Positions 1 through 9,117 of a stretch of DNA of 64,000 nt are shown here, one piece after another (positions within the stretch are counted from its first letter, which is position 1; each line of letters opens with the position of its first letter). This DNA is from JBFGFX01 sp965232455 (GTDB taxonomy: Bacteria; Pseudomonadota; Gammaproteobacteria; Steroidobacterales; Woeseiaceae). The DNA lies in the NCBI GenBank assembly GCA_965232455.1, contig OZ246981.1, forward strand, positions 2,976,001-3,040,000, written 5' to 3'. Under the pieces are notes generated by a model. That model worked only from the letters and a program-made list of their open reading frames with translations. It was not told the DNA's origin and ran no database searches. Made by a program: the position numbers and the translations under genes.

Positions 1-2
1 TG

Positions 3-1586
3 CTCATGACCGGAGATGCGCTCGCGTCCAGTCACCGCGAGGCGCCTTTTATCGGCAAGTACCCGCAGTCCGACGGCACCGACTTCTATCTGTTCAAGAG
101 TTACGAACCGGGTCGTGAAGACTACGTGACGATGATTGCAAACTACATCCCGGTGCAGGCGGCGTACGGCGGCCCGAACTATTTTCCGCTCGACAGTCAG
201 GCACTCTATGAAATTCACGTCGACAACGACGGCGACAGCGTCGAGGACCTCACGTTCCAGTTTCGATTCGAGGATTCGTTTCCCGCCGGCGGTCCCGTGC
301 GGCTCAACGTCGGCGGCGAAGAGATCTCGAGCGTTCTGCGTAACATTGGCGTGCTCAGCGCCGAAGACGAGACTGGCCTGAACCACATTGAGTCCTATAC
401 CGTATCGGTGGTCGACGGCGATCGCCGCCGCGGCAGCCGCAGCCGGGCAACCAACATCGCGACGGGCGATTCGGACTTTGCGAAGCCGTTCGACTACGCC
501 GGCACCAAGACCTTCGGCGGTCCCGGCAACTACACGACCTACGCAAACAGCTTCATTCACGACATCGGTATTCCGGGCTGCAGCGCGCCGGGACGGGTGT
601 TTGTCGGCCAGCGCAACGAGGCATTCAAGCTGAGCCTCGGCGAGGTGTTCGATCTCGTCAACTTCGTGCCAATCGAGGGTGACAGCGCTCCCGGCGCGGG
701 CGACGGCGGCGGCTTTCCGAACGGAGTCACGCAGGACCCCGAGCGCAATATCCTCGCACGCAACAACGTCACGTCGATTGCGCTCGAAATCCATCAGGAC
801 TGCCTCACCCGGGGCGACGAGCCGGTGATCGGCGCCTGGACGACGTCGAGCCTCAAGCAGCTCAACATCCTGAATCCGCGCCCGACTTTCTTAAAGCCCG
901 AAGTGAGCGGGGGTCGCTGGACGCAGGTGTCACGGCTGTCGGCGCCGCTCGTCAACGAACTGGTCATCGGATTCGAGAGCAAGGACCGGTTCAATTCAAG
1001 TGAGCCGAAAGACGACGGGCAGTTCCTCACGTTCGTCACCAACCCGGGTCTGCCGCTGATACTCGACCTGCTGTTCCGCGAGCCGGTGAACAAGACCCTC
1101 GGGGAAATCGATCCCGATTTCGAGCCGTTCGACAACATTGCGCCGGACAACTTTCCGCGCAACGACCTTGTCGCGGCATTCCTGACGGGATTCCCGGGAT
1201 TGAACCAGCCCGCCAACGTCGTACCCGGAGAGATGCTTCGCCTGAATACGGCCATCGCTCCGACGCCGCGCGAAGCGCAGCAACCCCTCGGTGTCGCCGC
1301 GGGCGACCTGGCCGGTTTCCCGAACGGGCGGCGACCCGGTGACGACAGCGTCGACATCGCCCTGCGCGTCGTCATGGGAGCGTTGTGCCACGACCTGCCG
1401 CTCGGCGAAAACGGCGCCGGCGTGAACCTGGGGCTTTGCAGTCCGGCGGATGCCGCGGTTGGCAACGTGGCGTTCACGGACGGCGCACCGCTCAGTGCGA
1501 CGGAACTGAACAACCGTTTCCCCTACCTGCTGACGCCGTACCCCGGTTCGCCGGTAGGCGCCCCGCTGCCGCAGCCGACCGACTAA
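3..1586 (+). CDS. DUF4331 family exported protein (5' end outside window)
   Basis: Exported protein of the DUF4331 family, whose molecular function is not established. The frame is still open at the left edge. The first visible residues end in ALA followed by SSHREAP, which looks like the tail of a signal peptide with its cleavage site, so only the leader start is missing. SSHREAPFI followed by a GTDFYLFKSYEP segment is the typical N-terminus of the family, and about 520 residues of mature protein is a normal length. A lipoprotein gene follows after 25 bp, then a TPR protein and a small exported protein on the same strand, probably co-transcribed in part. Family assignment is firm; any role in the envelope is inferred. 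Confidence 0.88.
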   Translation, partial: LMTGDALASSHREAPFIGKYPQSDGTDFYLFKSYEPGREDYVTMIANYIPVQAAYGGPNYFPLDSQALYEIHVDNDGDSVEDLTFQFRFEDSFPAGGPVRLNVGGEEISSVLRNIGVLSAEDETGLNHIESYTVSVVDGDRRRGSRSRATNIATGDSDFAKPFDYAGTKTFGGPGNYTTYANSFIHDIGIPGCSAPGRVFVGQRNEAFKLSLGEVFDLVNFVPIEGDSAPGAGDGGGFPNGVTQDPERNILARNNVTSIALEIHQDCLTRGDEPVIGAWTTSSLKQLNILNPRPTFLKPEVSGGRWTQVSRLSAPLVNELVIGFESKDRFNSSEPKDDGQFLTFVTNPGLPLILDLLFREPVNKTLGEIDPDFEPFDNIAPDNFPRNDLVAAFLTGFPGLNQPANVVPGEMLRLNTAIAPTPREAQQPLGVAAGDLAGFPNGRRPGDDSVDIALRVVMGALCHDLPLGENGAGVNLGLCSPADAAVGNVAFTDGAPLSATELNNRFPYLLTPYPGSPVGAPLPQPTD

Positions 1587-1611
1587 TCAACCGCATGAGT
1601 AGGAGACAGAC

Positions 1612-2127
1612 ATGAAACGACGGTATTTGAGTCTGGCGGCTGTCAGCACGCTGCTCGCCGCCTGCGGCGGATCCGGCGGCGACCGGCCGGCGGTCAACCT
1701 GGCGCCGCAGATCGACGTGATCGCCGCCCGGAGCACAACGGCCAACGGCACGAGCCAGCCTATCGCTTTTTCGATCGCCGATGAAGACGTCGACGGAGTG
1801 GCAATCACCGTGTCCTCCGACCGGCAGCGGCTCGTGCCGGACACCGGCATCGCACTTGCCGGCAGCGGGTCGGCGCGGTCACTGACCGTGACACCCGAGC
1901 TCGACGAAACCGGAGACGCGTTCATCACGGTTGTGGTCTCGGACAGGCAGGGGCTGTCGGCTAGCGCCTCGTTCCTGCTGACGGTGCTGCCCGAGCGGAA
2001 GTCGATGCAGCAATTCGCCCGCGACGCGTTCGCGGCCGGCGAAGACGGTGAACCGGTGTTGATCAACGCCGTCGAGTTTGCCGAGGACGCGGAGGCCGAC
2101 GACTTCGCGGACCTTCTGGCGCAGTAA
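1612..2127 (+). CDS. small exported lipoprotein, unknown function
   Basis: A 171-residue predicted lipoprotein. The N-terminus (MKRRYLSLAAVSTLLAAC) has a charged start, a hydrophobic stretch and an LAAC lipobox, so Cys18 is the likely lipidated residue, followed by a Gly/Ser-rich linker. The rest (residues 30-130) has the alternating hydrophobic pattern of a beta-sandwich; phrases such as ISFSIADEDVDG-like runs and TGDAFITVVVSD resemble Ig/cadherin-like repeats found in secreted proteins. The C-terminus is acidic (residues 140-171, rich in E, D and A). It starts 25 bp after the DUF4331 gene with an AGGAGA ribosome site and is followed by a strong terminator, so it ends that transcript. No enzymatic motif is seen. 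Confidence 0.8.
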   Translation: MKRRYLSLAAVSTLLAACGGSGGDRPAVNLAPQIDVIAARSTTANGTSQPIAFSIADEDVDGVAITVSSDRQRLVPDTGIALAGSGSARSLTVTPELDETGDAFITVVVSDRQGLSASASFLLTVLPERKSMQQFARDAFAAGEDGEPVLINAVEFAEDAEADDFADLLAQ

Positions 2128-2135
2128 GCGCCTCT

Positions 2136-2167
2136 GCCCCGGGGCGAAGCCCCGGGGCGCCCTTTTT
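2136..2167 (+). terminator. Rho-independent terminator after the DUF4331-lipoprotein pair
   Basis: A 10-bp perfect GC stem (GCCCCGGGGC at 2136-2145 and again at 2149-2158, a palindromic arm) closes a GAA loop and is followed by CGCC and five T. It sits 9 bp after the lipoprotein stop codon and before the TPR gene. Confidence 0.85.
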
Positions 2168-2183
2168 CCAGGAGACCAGGAAC

Positions 2184-3239
2184 ATGCCCCCCAGGAACAT
2201 CCGCCGAGCGCGCTCGGCACGCACTGCCCTGATAGCCGGATTTACGGCCGCGTTGCTTGCCGTCACGGCGCAGGCCCACAAGATTTACGACGAACACCCC
2301 GGCGCACACCACGCAGACGACGAGCACGCGGCACCGGCCGAAACGCTCGATGGGGTCCGAACGCTTGTCCGGGCTTTTCGGCAGAGCGGCGACGACGCAC
2401 ACCTCGACGCTGCATGGTCGTTGATACAACCGCGACTTGGTGATCACGACACGGACACTGCCGTACTGATCGACGCCGCAACGGTGGCGCAATCGCGCCA
2501 TGATTTCATGCTTGCACTCGAACTGATCGACAGGGCGCTCGGCGAGAATCCGTACATGGACCAGGCCTGGTTGCTGCGCGCCTCTGTCGCGCTGGTTCTG
2601 GGTGAGGTCGACAACGCGCTCGACGCTTGCCGCCGGCTGCGGCGGGTGCCCGCGATCGTTGCCGTAACCTGCCGCGCGCGTGTTTCGATCGCCCGCGGCG
2701 AGGACGAGAAAGCGCTGCGGCAGATGACGGCCGTGCTCGCGCACGTGCATGAAGAAGAAGCCGGGACGGATCGGCTGGCCTGGTCTTTCAGCGTTGCCGG
2801 CGACGCCGCCGCAACGCTTGATCCGCTGCGGGCGGCGTCGCTCTATGACAACTCACTCACCTACGCCGAGAGCACACAGGTCCGGGCGGCGCTCGTCGAC
2901 GTATTGCTGCGCGCCGGCCAGATCGACCGGGCAAGAGCCGCGCTGGACTCGGGCTCCGGCGCTCTCCCGCTGGCCGTGCGCCGGATGATCGTCGCCAAGC
3001 GCGAAGGTCGCGAGGCGGAGCTTGCGCGTGAGATTGCCGACACGGACAGCCGTTTCCAGCGCTGGATTGGAGACGAAGACTGGCTGCATGCGCGCGAGAT
3101 GGCGCGCTTCTACCTCGACGTACTACCGCGCCCGGCGCTGGCGCGGCGGCTCGCGGAGCGTAATCTGACACTGCAGCGGGAGCCCGAAGACCTGCTGCTC
3201 GCCAGGCGCGTCGAACGATGCGCGTCGTGCAACGATTAG
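2184..3239 (+). CDS. exported TPR-like helical repeat protein
   Basis: A 351-residue protein with a signal peptide (MPPRNIRRARSARTALIAGF.. ending TAQAH at about residue 32). After a His/Asp-rich linker (HPGAHHADDEHA, about residues 38-50, a possible metal-binding patch) the chain is all-helical, with TPR-like units such as 'AQSRHDFMLALELIDRALGE' and 'DQAWLLRASVALVLGEVDNA'. These scaffolds mediate protein-protein contacts, here in the periplasm. Its start follows an AGGAG-like site (CAGGAGACCAGGAACATG) 16 bp after the terminator, and its last 22 bp overlap the next small exported gene. The partner is unknown; association with the DUF4331 protein is inferred from position only. Confidence 0.82.
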   Translation: MPPRNIRRARSARTALIAGFTAALLAVTAQAHKIYDEHPGAHHADDEHAAPAETLDGVRTLVRAFRQSGDDAHLDAAWSLIQPRLGDHDTDTAVLIDAATVAQSRHDFMLALELIDRALGENPYMDQAWLLRASVALVLGEVDNALDACRRLRRVPAIVAVTCRARVSIARGEDEKALRQMTAVLAHVHEEEAGTDRLAWSFSVAGDAAATLDPLRAASLYDNSLTYAESTQVRAALVDVLLRAGQIDRARAALDSGSGALPLAVRRMIVAKREGREAELAREIADTDSRFQRWIGDEDWLHAREMARFYLDVLPRPALARRLAERNLTLQREPEDLLLARRVERCASCND

Positions 3240-3577
3240 CGATTGCGCTGTGCGTGGCGACGCTGGGCGCATCCGCAACCGCGCACGCATCGGACTACCG
3301 CGCACCCGCCGGCGCCGGCTTGCTGAGCCCTTGGACGCAGCCGGTGCCGGCGCGTTTTGACTACGATCGGGATTCGCTGACCGCCGCGCTGTCCTTACAA
3401 CATGGGCGAACCGAGCTGCGGCTCTCCTTCGTAAACCCGCTGGCACTCCCCCAAACCGAAACGGCGATTGGCTTGTCCCTTGACGGCGATACCTGGCTTG
3501 CCGACGAACTCAGCGGTTTCGAGGACGACAGTTGGGACGAGCCCAACGTGTCGCTGCGGTTTACGTTTACCTGGTAA
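3218..3577 (+). CDS. small exported protein, unknown function
   Basis: A 119-residue protein with a clear signal peptide (MRVVQRLAIALCVATLGASATAHA, cleavage near residue 24). The mature part is short, rich in aromatic and charged residues and ends in FTFTW, an alternating hydrophobic pattern with a terminal aromatic residue like that of the last strand of an outer-membrane barrel. At this length it cannot form a complete barrel alone. It overlaps the TPR gene by 22 bp and was probably translated with it. No family is recognised. Confidence 0.65.
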   Translation: MRVVQRLAIALCVATLGASATAHASDYRAPAGAGLLSPWTQPVPARFDYDRDSLTAALSLQHGRTELRLSFVNPLALPQTETAIGLSLDGDTWLADELSGFEDDSWDEPNVSLRFTFTW

Positions 3578-3626
3578 AACGGCGTATTGGAAAGCTGGAC
3601 CGCGACGAGACGCCATACCGGCGATG

Positions 3627-3662
3627 GCCGGCGCGCCGGCTGCATCCGAAGCGGCTTCGGAT
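3627..3662. repeat. two adjacent inverted repeats upstream of the sigma factor gene
   Basis: A 14-bp perfect palindrome (GCCGGCGCGCCGGC, 3627-3640) is followed by ATCCGAA-GCGGC-TTCGGAT (3644-3662, 7-bp arms, 5-nt loop). They lie between the small exported gene and the ECF sigma gene. They may attenuate transcription of the previous operon or be an operator. There is no T-run, so a classical terminator is not supported. Confidence 0.45.
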
Positions 3663-3707
3663 TCGTATATTAAAGGGAGTATTGCCAAACACCTCGGGGG
3701 AATGCAG

Positions 3708-4271
3708 ATGGCCCGGCGCGACGCCAACGAAATCGACAGGATGCTGTTGCGCGCCGGCGGCGGTGACGAGGCGGCGTTCCGGCGTTTTTACGATCTTACG
3801 GCCCCGGTGCTGCTCGCAATTCTCATGCGCATGCTCAAAGACCGGTTTCAGGCCGAGGACGTGCTCCAGGATGCGATGGTCATCGCCTGGAACAAGGCGA
3901 CCGACTTCGATCCCGACAAGGCGGGAGCCCGGACCTGGGTTACGACCATCGCCCGGCGCAGAGCGCTCGACCTTTTGCGCAGCCGCAAGCGTCGCGATGA
4001 GTTGATGCAGGACAGCGCAGCGGACATTCGCGACGCGCTCCGCCAATCCGAAGCCGCATTGCCGGATTCACCGGAATCCGCCGCGACCGAACGCCGCCTG
4101 GTATTCTGCTTCGGTGAACTGAACGACGATGCCGCAACCTGCATTCAGTTCGCCTATCTCGATGGCCTGACGTTCACGGAGATCGCCGCGCGCGTCGATC
4201 GATCGCTTGGCACGGTCAAGAGTTGGATACGCCGCGGCGTGGCAAAGCTACAGCGGTGCATGCGGACATGA
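3708..4271 (+). CDS. ECF-family RNA polymerase sigma factor
   Basis: A 187-residue ECF sigma factor. Region 2 spans about residues 20-90 ('EAAFRRFYDLTAPVLLAILMRML', then 'AEDVLQDAMVIAW', the core-binding and -10 recognition part). Region 4 spans about residues 130-185, with the helix-turn-helix 'GLTFTEIAARVDRSLGTVKSWIRRGVAKL' that reads the -35 element. The longer upstream frame lacks sigma sequence, and the ATG at 3708 has a GGGGG stretch 7 nt before it, so this start is chosen over 3702 and 3468. The stop codon overlaps the start of the anti-sigma gene (ATGA), the usual arrangement for stoichiometric production. Confidence 0.93.
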   Translation: MARRDANEIDRMLLRAGGGDEAAFRRFYDLTAPVLLAILMRMLKDRFQAEDVLQDAMVIAWNKATDFDPDKAGARTWVTTIARRRALDLLRSRKRRDELMQDSAADIRDALRQSEAALPDSPESAATERRLVFCFGELNDDAATCIQFAYLDGLTFTEIAARVDRSLGTVKSWIRRGVAKLQRCMRT

Positions 4272-4987
4272 ATTATCGCGATCCGGACAGGCTGGCTTCG
4301 CTGGCGAGGGAGTACGTGCTCGGCACGATGTCGCGACGGGCAAGGCGGCGTTTTGGACGCCTCATGGATGACGACGAAACCGTGGCGGCCGCGGTTCATG
4401 CCGTCGAGGCGCAAATGCTCGGCCTGGCGTGGGCGCTGAATCCGGTGATGCCGTCGGAGCTCGTCTGGCAGCGCATAGCCCGACAGGCCCATCTTGGCGA
4501 GGCACGACGGACTCCGGATTCGCGCCAATGGCGGTCGATCGCGGCCGCGTTGATGCTGGGTCTGCTCGTCGGCACGGCCGCCTGGTGGCAGGAGTGGAGC
4601 CGGCCGCCGGAGCGCGTTGTGGAGACCGTGACGCAAGCCGTGCCGCTCGAACCCGCCGTCGGCGTGGTGGCCGATACCGGCGGCAACGCGCTATGGGTCG
4701 CGCGAATCTACACCGCGCTCAGTCGCGCCGATGTGACGGTGTCCACCGCGCCTGAGGTGCAGACGGCGAACGACTACCAGCTCTGGGTGCTGGGCAGTGA
4801 CGGCACACCGGTTTCCCTGGGCTTGCTGCCGCAATCTGGAGAGCGCCGGCTTAACCTGACGCCGGATGCCGTGGCCGCCGTCGAAAACGGCGAGCTGCTT
4901 GCCGTCAGTCTCGAACCGCTGGGCGGCTCTCCGCAAGCGACGCCGACCGGACCCGTGTTGTACACGGCGACATTGCTGGGGCCCTGA
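4268..4987 (+). CDS. RskA-like anti-sigma factor
   Basis: A 239-residue membrane anti-sigma factor. The cytoplasmic N-terminal part (residues 1-75; 'LASLAREYVLGTMSRRARRRF' is the anti-sigma-domain-like helix that binds the sigma factor) is followed by a single membrane helix near residues 90-107 ('SIAAALMLGLLVGTAAWW'). The C-terminal extracytoplasmic domain contains 'NDYQLWVLGSDGTPVSLGLL', typical of the anti-sigma-K/RskA C-terminal domain. The ATG at 4268 overlaps the sigma stop codon. It is expected to sequester the partner sigma factor until released by proteolysis; no dedicated protease is encoded beside it. Confidence 0.88.
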   Translation: MNYRDPDRLASLAREYVLGTMSRRARRRFGRLMDDDETVAAAVHAVEAQMLGLAWALNPVMPSELVWQRIARQAHLGEARRTPDSRQWRSIAAALMLGLLVGTAAWWQEWSRPPERVVETVTQAVPLEPAVGVVADTGGNALWVARIYTALSRADVTVSTAPEVQTANDYQLWVLGSDGTPVSLGLLPQSGERRLNLTPDAVAAVENGELLAVSLEPLGGSPQATPTGPVLYTATLLGP

Positions 4988-5075
4988 GCGGCTACGACTG
5001 TACACAACCGCTCCGCGCAACAATCGCGCCAAGCTGGCCACTGGCAATCCTGCAAGCAGGGATTAGTATCTGCAC

Positions 5076-7370
5076 ATGGCGGCGGGCGGGACAATCCACA
5101 TCGGCGACTGGCAGTTCGATGCCAGCAGCAACCGTTTGTTTCGTGAAAACCAAAAGGTCGACCTGGAGCCGCTGCCCGCGCGGGTCCTCGAGTTCCTGGC
5201 GGCAAGGCCTGGCGAGGTCGTCAGCACTGACGAACTCATCGAAGCGTTATGGCCAAGAAAGTTTGTCGGCGACAGCCCGGTGTACCGGATTATCGCCGAG
5301 CTGCGCCGGGCTCTGGGCGACGACGCGCAGCATCCACGATACATCGAGACCATCCGCAAGCGTGGTTACAAACTGGTTGCGGAAACCCGCCCGGCGCAAA
5401 GCGACGTCAGCGGACACGAGGTCCAATCCGGCCGCGCGACGAACAGATTCGGCCTCGCCGCGCTCTCGATCGCGTTGCTCGCCGTCGTCGCCGTCTTCGC
5501 GTACGGGCTCGTCGGCGAACGCACCGCCCGATCCATTCCGCAAACGATCGCCGTCCTGCCGTTCGAGGACCTGTCCGGTGACGGCAATGACGAATTTCTC
5601 GGCGACGGAATTGCCGAGGTGTTGATCCATCGGCTATCGCAGGTCGATGGACTGCAGGTCATCGCCCGGACCTCGTCGTTCACGTACAAGGGTCGCAATG
5701 TCGATATTCGCGATGTCGGCGAAACACTGGGTGCGACCAGCGTGGTCGAAGGCAGCATTCAACGAGGCGATGGAAAGCTGCGCATAGCGGCACAGCTAAT
5801 CGACACCGAAACCGGCAGTCACGTCTGGTCGAAACTCTTCGACGTACCGGACGACGATCTGTTCGCCGTGCAGGACGACATTGCATCGACCGTCATCGAG
5901 GAACTGATGCCGTCGGCGCCGGAGGCGACGATCGCGCCCACTGTAAATGATCAGCCCCAACTCGATGCATACGAGATGTACTTGTTGGGCCGCTACAAGG
6001 TGTCAAACCTGCAGGCACCCGACGCGCTCGAACTGTTCCGCGAAGCGATCGATAGCGACCCGGAATTCGGGCTGGCCTACGTAGGCCTTGCCGATACCTT
6101 GCTGGAAGGATTCAACTTCAATTCACAGGAAATCGAGCGTTCAGCCGCGCTGCAGAATGCGCGCGACGCCATCAACAGAGCCGTCGAGCTCTCGCCGGAT
6201 CGCCCTGAACCCTATGCAGCGAGAATTCTGCTCGCCAGCATCGAGGGGGACAATGCCCTCGCGGATACCGCCTACGAGCAGGCGATTGCCATCGATAACT
6301 CGTTTGTCGACGCGCACGTCCGTTACCTCGAGAATCTCGTCGGCCGGGCCTGGCTGGAGCTGAACAAGGACTACCTCGAGCGCGCGCTCGAGTTGGCGGA
6401 TCGTGCCGAACGCCTGGACCCGCTCAATCTACGGCTGAAGAACAGTCTTGCCCGAATTGCCCGGCTCTCCGGGGCCCACGATACGGCCGACCGCCTGTTG
6501 CGCGACGCCTATCGACTTTCGACGACGCGCGGCGAAGCGGCGCGCGCCCTTGGTGCACTGGCCTTCCTGCACTACGACAACGAACGGTTCGACAAGGCCG
6601 TCGCCTACTTCCATCTTGCGCGCGAGCATGCCGGTGAGGACGTCGGTCTCTACACCACCTATCTGGCACATTCGTATTTGCTCATCCAGGACTATGCGTC
6701 GGCGCAACGCTGGCTGGCCGAGATCGAGCGACCGTATGACGGTGAAACACTGTTCGTCTATTGGGACATGCTGCTGCTGACCGGGGACGACGACCGTCTC
6801 GTCAGCGAAGTCACCGCGATGCTCGAAAGCACCGACGAGGAGTCCGCTATTCCCCTGGACTACGTGCAGAGTCTCGCCGTGTTCTTTCTCGGCAACACCG
6901 GCCAGTGCGAGCGACTGTTCGACCTGACGGCGCAGATGGACATGGAAGCGGAACGTGTGCGCCAGCCGGCCGGCGACTGCACGCTCGCCTATTGTTACAG
7001 CCGTCTCGGCATGCGGGACGAGGCGAACGAGCACATTGCATACGCGCGTGACTACGTGCGCCGATCGGAGGAAAACGGCATGGTGACGAAGATAGAACGC
7101 TACGTCGCCGCGACGGTCTTCGCCCTCGAAGGCAATCGAGATGCCGCGCTCGACACCCTCGAAGCCGCCTACGCCGAGGGTCTGCGGACGCCCGATTTCC
7201 TCGCCCGTGACCTGGTCATGGCGCAATTCCGGGACGACGAGCGCTTGCAGCGGCTGCTCGCCAACATGCGCGAAGACATCGAGACTGCGCGCAAGCGCGT
7301 GGCTCGCGCGGCGCAGGAAGGCAACTGGTATTCCCTCGTCGACGTCGCGCCCCTGCCCGACCTGCGCTGA
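5076..7370 (+). CDS. CadC/ToxR-like transmembrane regulator: winged helix, TolB-like domain, TPR
   Basis: A 764-residue one-component regulator. Residues 5-105 are an OmpR/PhoB-type winged helix ('LEPLPARVLEFLAARPGEVVS', 'VYRIIAELRRALGD', 'YIETIRKRGYKL'). A membrane helix follows at about 128-147. A TolB-like segment lies at about 155-260 ('IAVLPFEDLSGDGNDEFLGDG', 'VVEGSIQRGDGKLRIAAQLID', 'SHVWSKLFD'), and a long TPR region fills about 295-740. Proteins of this design bind DNA from the membrane and sense signals with the periplasmic C-terminal part. It starts 88 bp after the anti-sigma gene and precedes a CHRD lipoprotein on the same strand; its targets cannot be read from the sequence. Confidence 0.88.
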   Translation: MAAGGTIHIGDWQFDASSNRLFRENQKVDLEPLPARVLEFLAARPGEVVSTDELIEALWPRKFVGDSPVYRIIAELRRALGDDAQHPRYIETIRKRGYKLVAETRPAQSDVSGHEVQSGRATNRFGLAALSIALLAVVAVFAYGLVGERTARSIPQTIAVLPFEDLSGDGNDEFLGDGIAEVLIHRLSQVDGLQVIARTSSFTYKGRNVDIRDVGETLGATSVVEGSIQRGDGKLRIAAQLIDTETGSHVWSKLFDVPDDDLFAVQDDIASTVIEELMPSAPEATIAPTVNDQPQLDAYEMYLLGRYKVSNLQAPDALELFREAIDSDPEFGLAYVGLADTLLEGFNFNSQEIERSAALQNARDAINRAVELSPDRPEPYAARILLASIEGDNALADTAYEQAIAIDNSFVDAHVRYLENLVGRAWLELNKDYLERALELADRAERLDPLNLRLKNSLARIARLSGAHDTADRLLRDAYRLSTTRGEAARALGALAFLHYDNERFDKAVAYFHLAREHAGEDVGLYTTYLAHSYLLIQDYASAQRWLAEIERPYDGETLFVYWDMLLLTGDDDRLVSEVTAMLESTDEESAIPLDYVQSLAVFFLGNTGQCERLFDLTAQMDMEAERVRQPAGDCTLAYCYSRLGMRDEANEHIAYARDYVRRSEENGMVTKIERYVAATVFALEGNRDAALDTLEAAYAEGLRTPDFLARDLVMAQFRDDERLQRLLANMREDIETARKRVARAAQEGNWYSLVDVAPLPDLR

Positions 7371-7501
7371 TTTCCGACCGCCCGAAGAAAAGAATCAGCG
7401 AATCCCAAACCAATCCGTAAGTATCTCCCTACCGTGGTTGAGAGGCTGTTTTGCATCCAACCATGCCTGCGGGAAGCGGGCCTAACCGAGGAGATAATCG
7501 G

Positions 7502-8767
7502 ATGCAAATCAAAAAGATATTCAGGTTCTCAGGGGTCGTTTTCCTGTTTTTGCTCGGTGCCTGTGGCGGTGGCGGCGGCGAGGACGACGACGGTCCGCCG
7601 ATACCCGTAACGACCACCAATTACGCGGTCGACTTTTCCTCGACCCACGTCATCGGCGCCCCGGCGGCGCCCGACACCGTATCGGCGTCCGCCGCGCTTT
7701 CCACCGAGAGCGGGGAGGACATCCTGGCCAGCGGCAGCGTGACCGTCACCGGGACGGACGCCACGGCCGTAACGATCAATGTCGGCTACGCAGGGGAAAA
7801 TGGCCCGGTCGCCGTCCCGCTGGTTGATGCGGGCAGCGGAAGATGGGAGATCCCCAACGGTACCGAACTCGACCTCGCGGAGTTCCGACGACTGGATGCA
7901 ACGGGGTATTACGTTCTGATCCGATCCGCCGACGGCGACCTGCGCGGCCAGATACTGCCGCCGGGATGGGGTGTGGTAACGCTCGAACTCGACGCATCGA
8001 GCGTCGTCCCGGACTCGTCTTCGACGGGTACCGCGAAGGCGGGTTTTGCGATACACCCTGCCTGGGGAACGTATCAGGCGCGGGTCACCGTCACCGGTAT
8101 CGGCGACGTTGTCGGCGCGGGTATTCGCCGCGCCATTGCCGGGGCCGTCGGCGACCTCGTGGCGCCGCTCGAGGAATCGATGACGACGGCAGGCGTCTGG
8201 GGTTCGCGCGACATCAACAACGTCGACGCGAGCGATTTACTCACACCGGCCGGTATCGACCTGTTGGTGAACGGCGAACTGTACTTCAGCATCGAAACCG
8301 CGTCGTACGCCAACGGCGCACTGCGCGGACAGATCATTGACGAGTCGATCAACGTGTTCGAGACCGAGATGACGTCATCCCAAGTGGTCACTGGCGGACC
8401 GCCGGTCGTCTCCGGCGCCACGGGTCGCGCCACCGTAACCTGGCTGGGTTCGCTGTCGCGCCTGGGCGTGGCCGTCAATACCGACATCCCGGATGCGCTC
8501 GGCGTCGGCGTATACGAGGGCGCGCCGGGCGAGAACGGCAGCCTCGTTTTCTCGCTGACACCAAACGTCGTCCTGGCCGGGAACTGGCTGCTGCCGCCGA
8601 CCGAACTCAGTACACAGCAGGCGGGCGCGCTGGAGGACGGTCGCTTCTATGTCAGCATCGTCACCCTGGGAAATCCGAACGGCGAGCTGCGCGGCCAGCT
8701 GTTCCCTGAGAACGATTCCTCGACCGCAGTCCAAATCATCGGCGAATCGGGGGTTAACCGGCCCTGA
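7502..8767 (+). CDS. lipoprotein with CHRD-type repeats
   Basis: A 421-residue predicted lipoprotein. The ATG at 7502 follows a GAGGAG ribosome site and gives a clean leader (MQIKKIFRFSGVVFLFLLGAC) with a LGAC lipobox and a Gly/Asp-rich linker. The mature part contains at least two, probably three CHRD-like units, each ending in a 'G.LRGQ(I/L)' strand (LRGQILPPGW at about residue 155, LRGQIIDE near 280, LRGQLFPEN near 400). CHRD domains are beta-rich extracellular modules first described in chordin; their bacterial role is unknown. It stands alone between the membrane regulator and a barrel-like protein, so possible control by the former is inferred from adjacency only. Confidence 0.85.
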   Translation: MQIKKIFRFSGVVFLFLLGACGGGGGEDDDGPPIPVTTTNYAVDFSSTHVIGAPAAPDTVSASAALSTESGEDILASGSVTVTGTDATAVTINVGYAGENGPVAVPLVDAGSGRWEIPNGTELDLAEFRRLDATGYYVLIRSADGDLRGQILPPGWGVVTLELDASSVVPDSSSTGTAKAGFAIHPAWGTYQARVTVTGIGDVVGAGIRRAIAGAVGDLVAPLEESMTTAGVWGSRDINNVDASDLLTPAGIDLLVNGELYFSIETASYANGALRGQIIDESINVFETEMTSSQVVTGGPPVVSGATGRATVTWLGSLSRLGVAVNTDIPDALGVGVYEGAPGENGSLVFSLTPNVVLAGNWLLPPTELSTQQAGALEDGRFYVSIVTLGNPNGELRGQLFPENDSSTAVQIIGESGVNRP

Positions 8768-9117
8768 GTCCGAGAGTTGTATGCTTTCCGGTGAAGTGCA
8801 GCTTAGCGGAGCCTTCTAAACAGGTTGCTACGGGGTAGGCCGGGCATCCGCCGGGAACAGGGACGTTCCCGTTTTGGGTAGCGAAGGGGCATGAAGATCG
8901 TATCGCTGGAGTGACCTGCTCGTTACGCCATCGGACGGCGTGGTTCGACGATGACCTGCCGCTCCTTGAAACAAGCGAACCGGAAATGCGGTCTACTGTT
9001 CAATTGGCGGCAAAACGCCGTTCGGCCACGAACCCATACTGCGCAAGAATCCGGGGGTTAGCCTTGTTCGAGCAACACATCGACATCGAAACCGACGTTC
9101 CCGCGGAGGGGACGCGG
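8768..9117. other. intergenic region between the CHRD lipoprotein and the outer-membrane protein
   Basis: 350 bp without a convincing gene. It holds one terminator-like hairpin (8852-8875) and an untranslated stretch in which the frame stays open upstream of the chosen start of the next gene. The extra residues there are acidic or unlike a leader, so they are treated as non-coding. No known riboswitch motif was recognised. Confidence 0.5.
8852..8875 (+). terminator. weak hairpin terminator after the CHRD lipoprotein gene
   Basis: CGGGAAC (8852-8858) pairs perfectly with GTTCCCG (8865-8871) around a 6-nt loop and is followed by TTTT. It lies 85 bp after the lipoprotein stop codon. The short T-run makes it a modest candidate. 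Confidence 0.5.

Noticed and set aside
8891..8914. Short leader-like frame MKIVSLE before the outer-membrane protein gene
   Set aside because: The AAGGGG site is only 1 nt from the ATG, and there is no attenuator or regulatory codon pattern.
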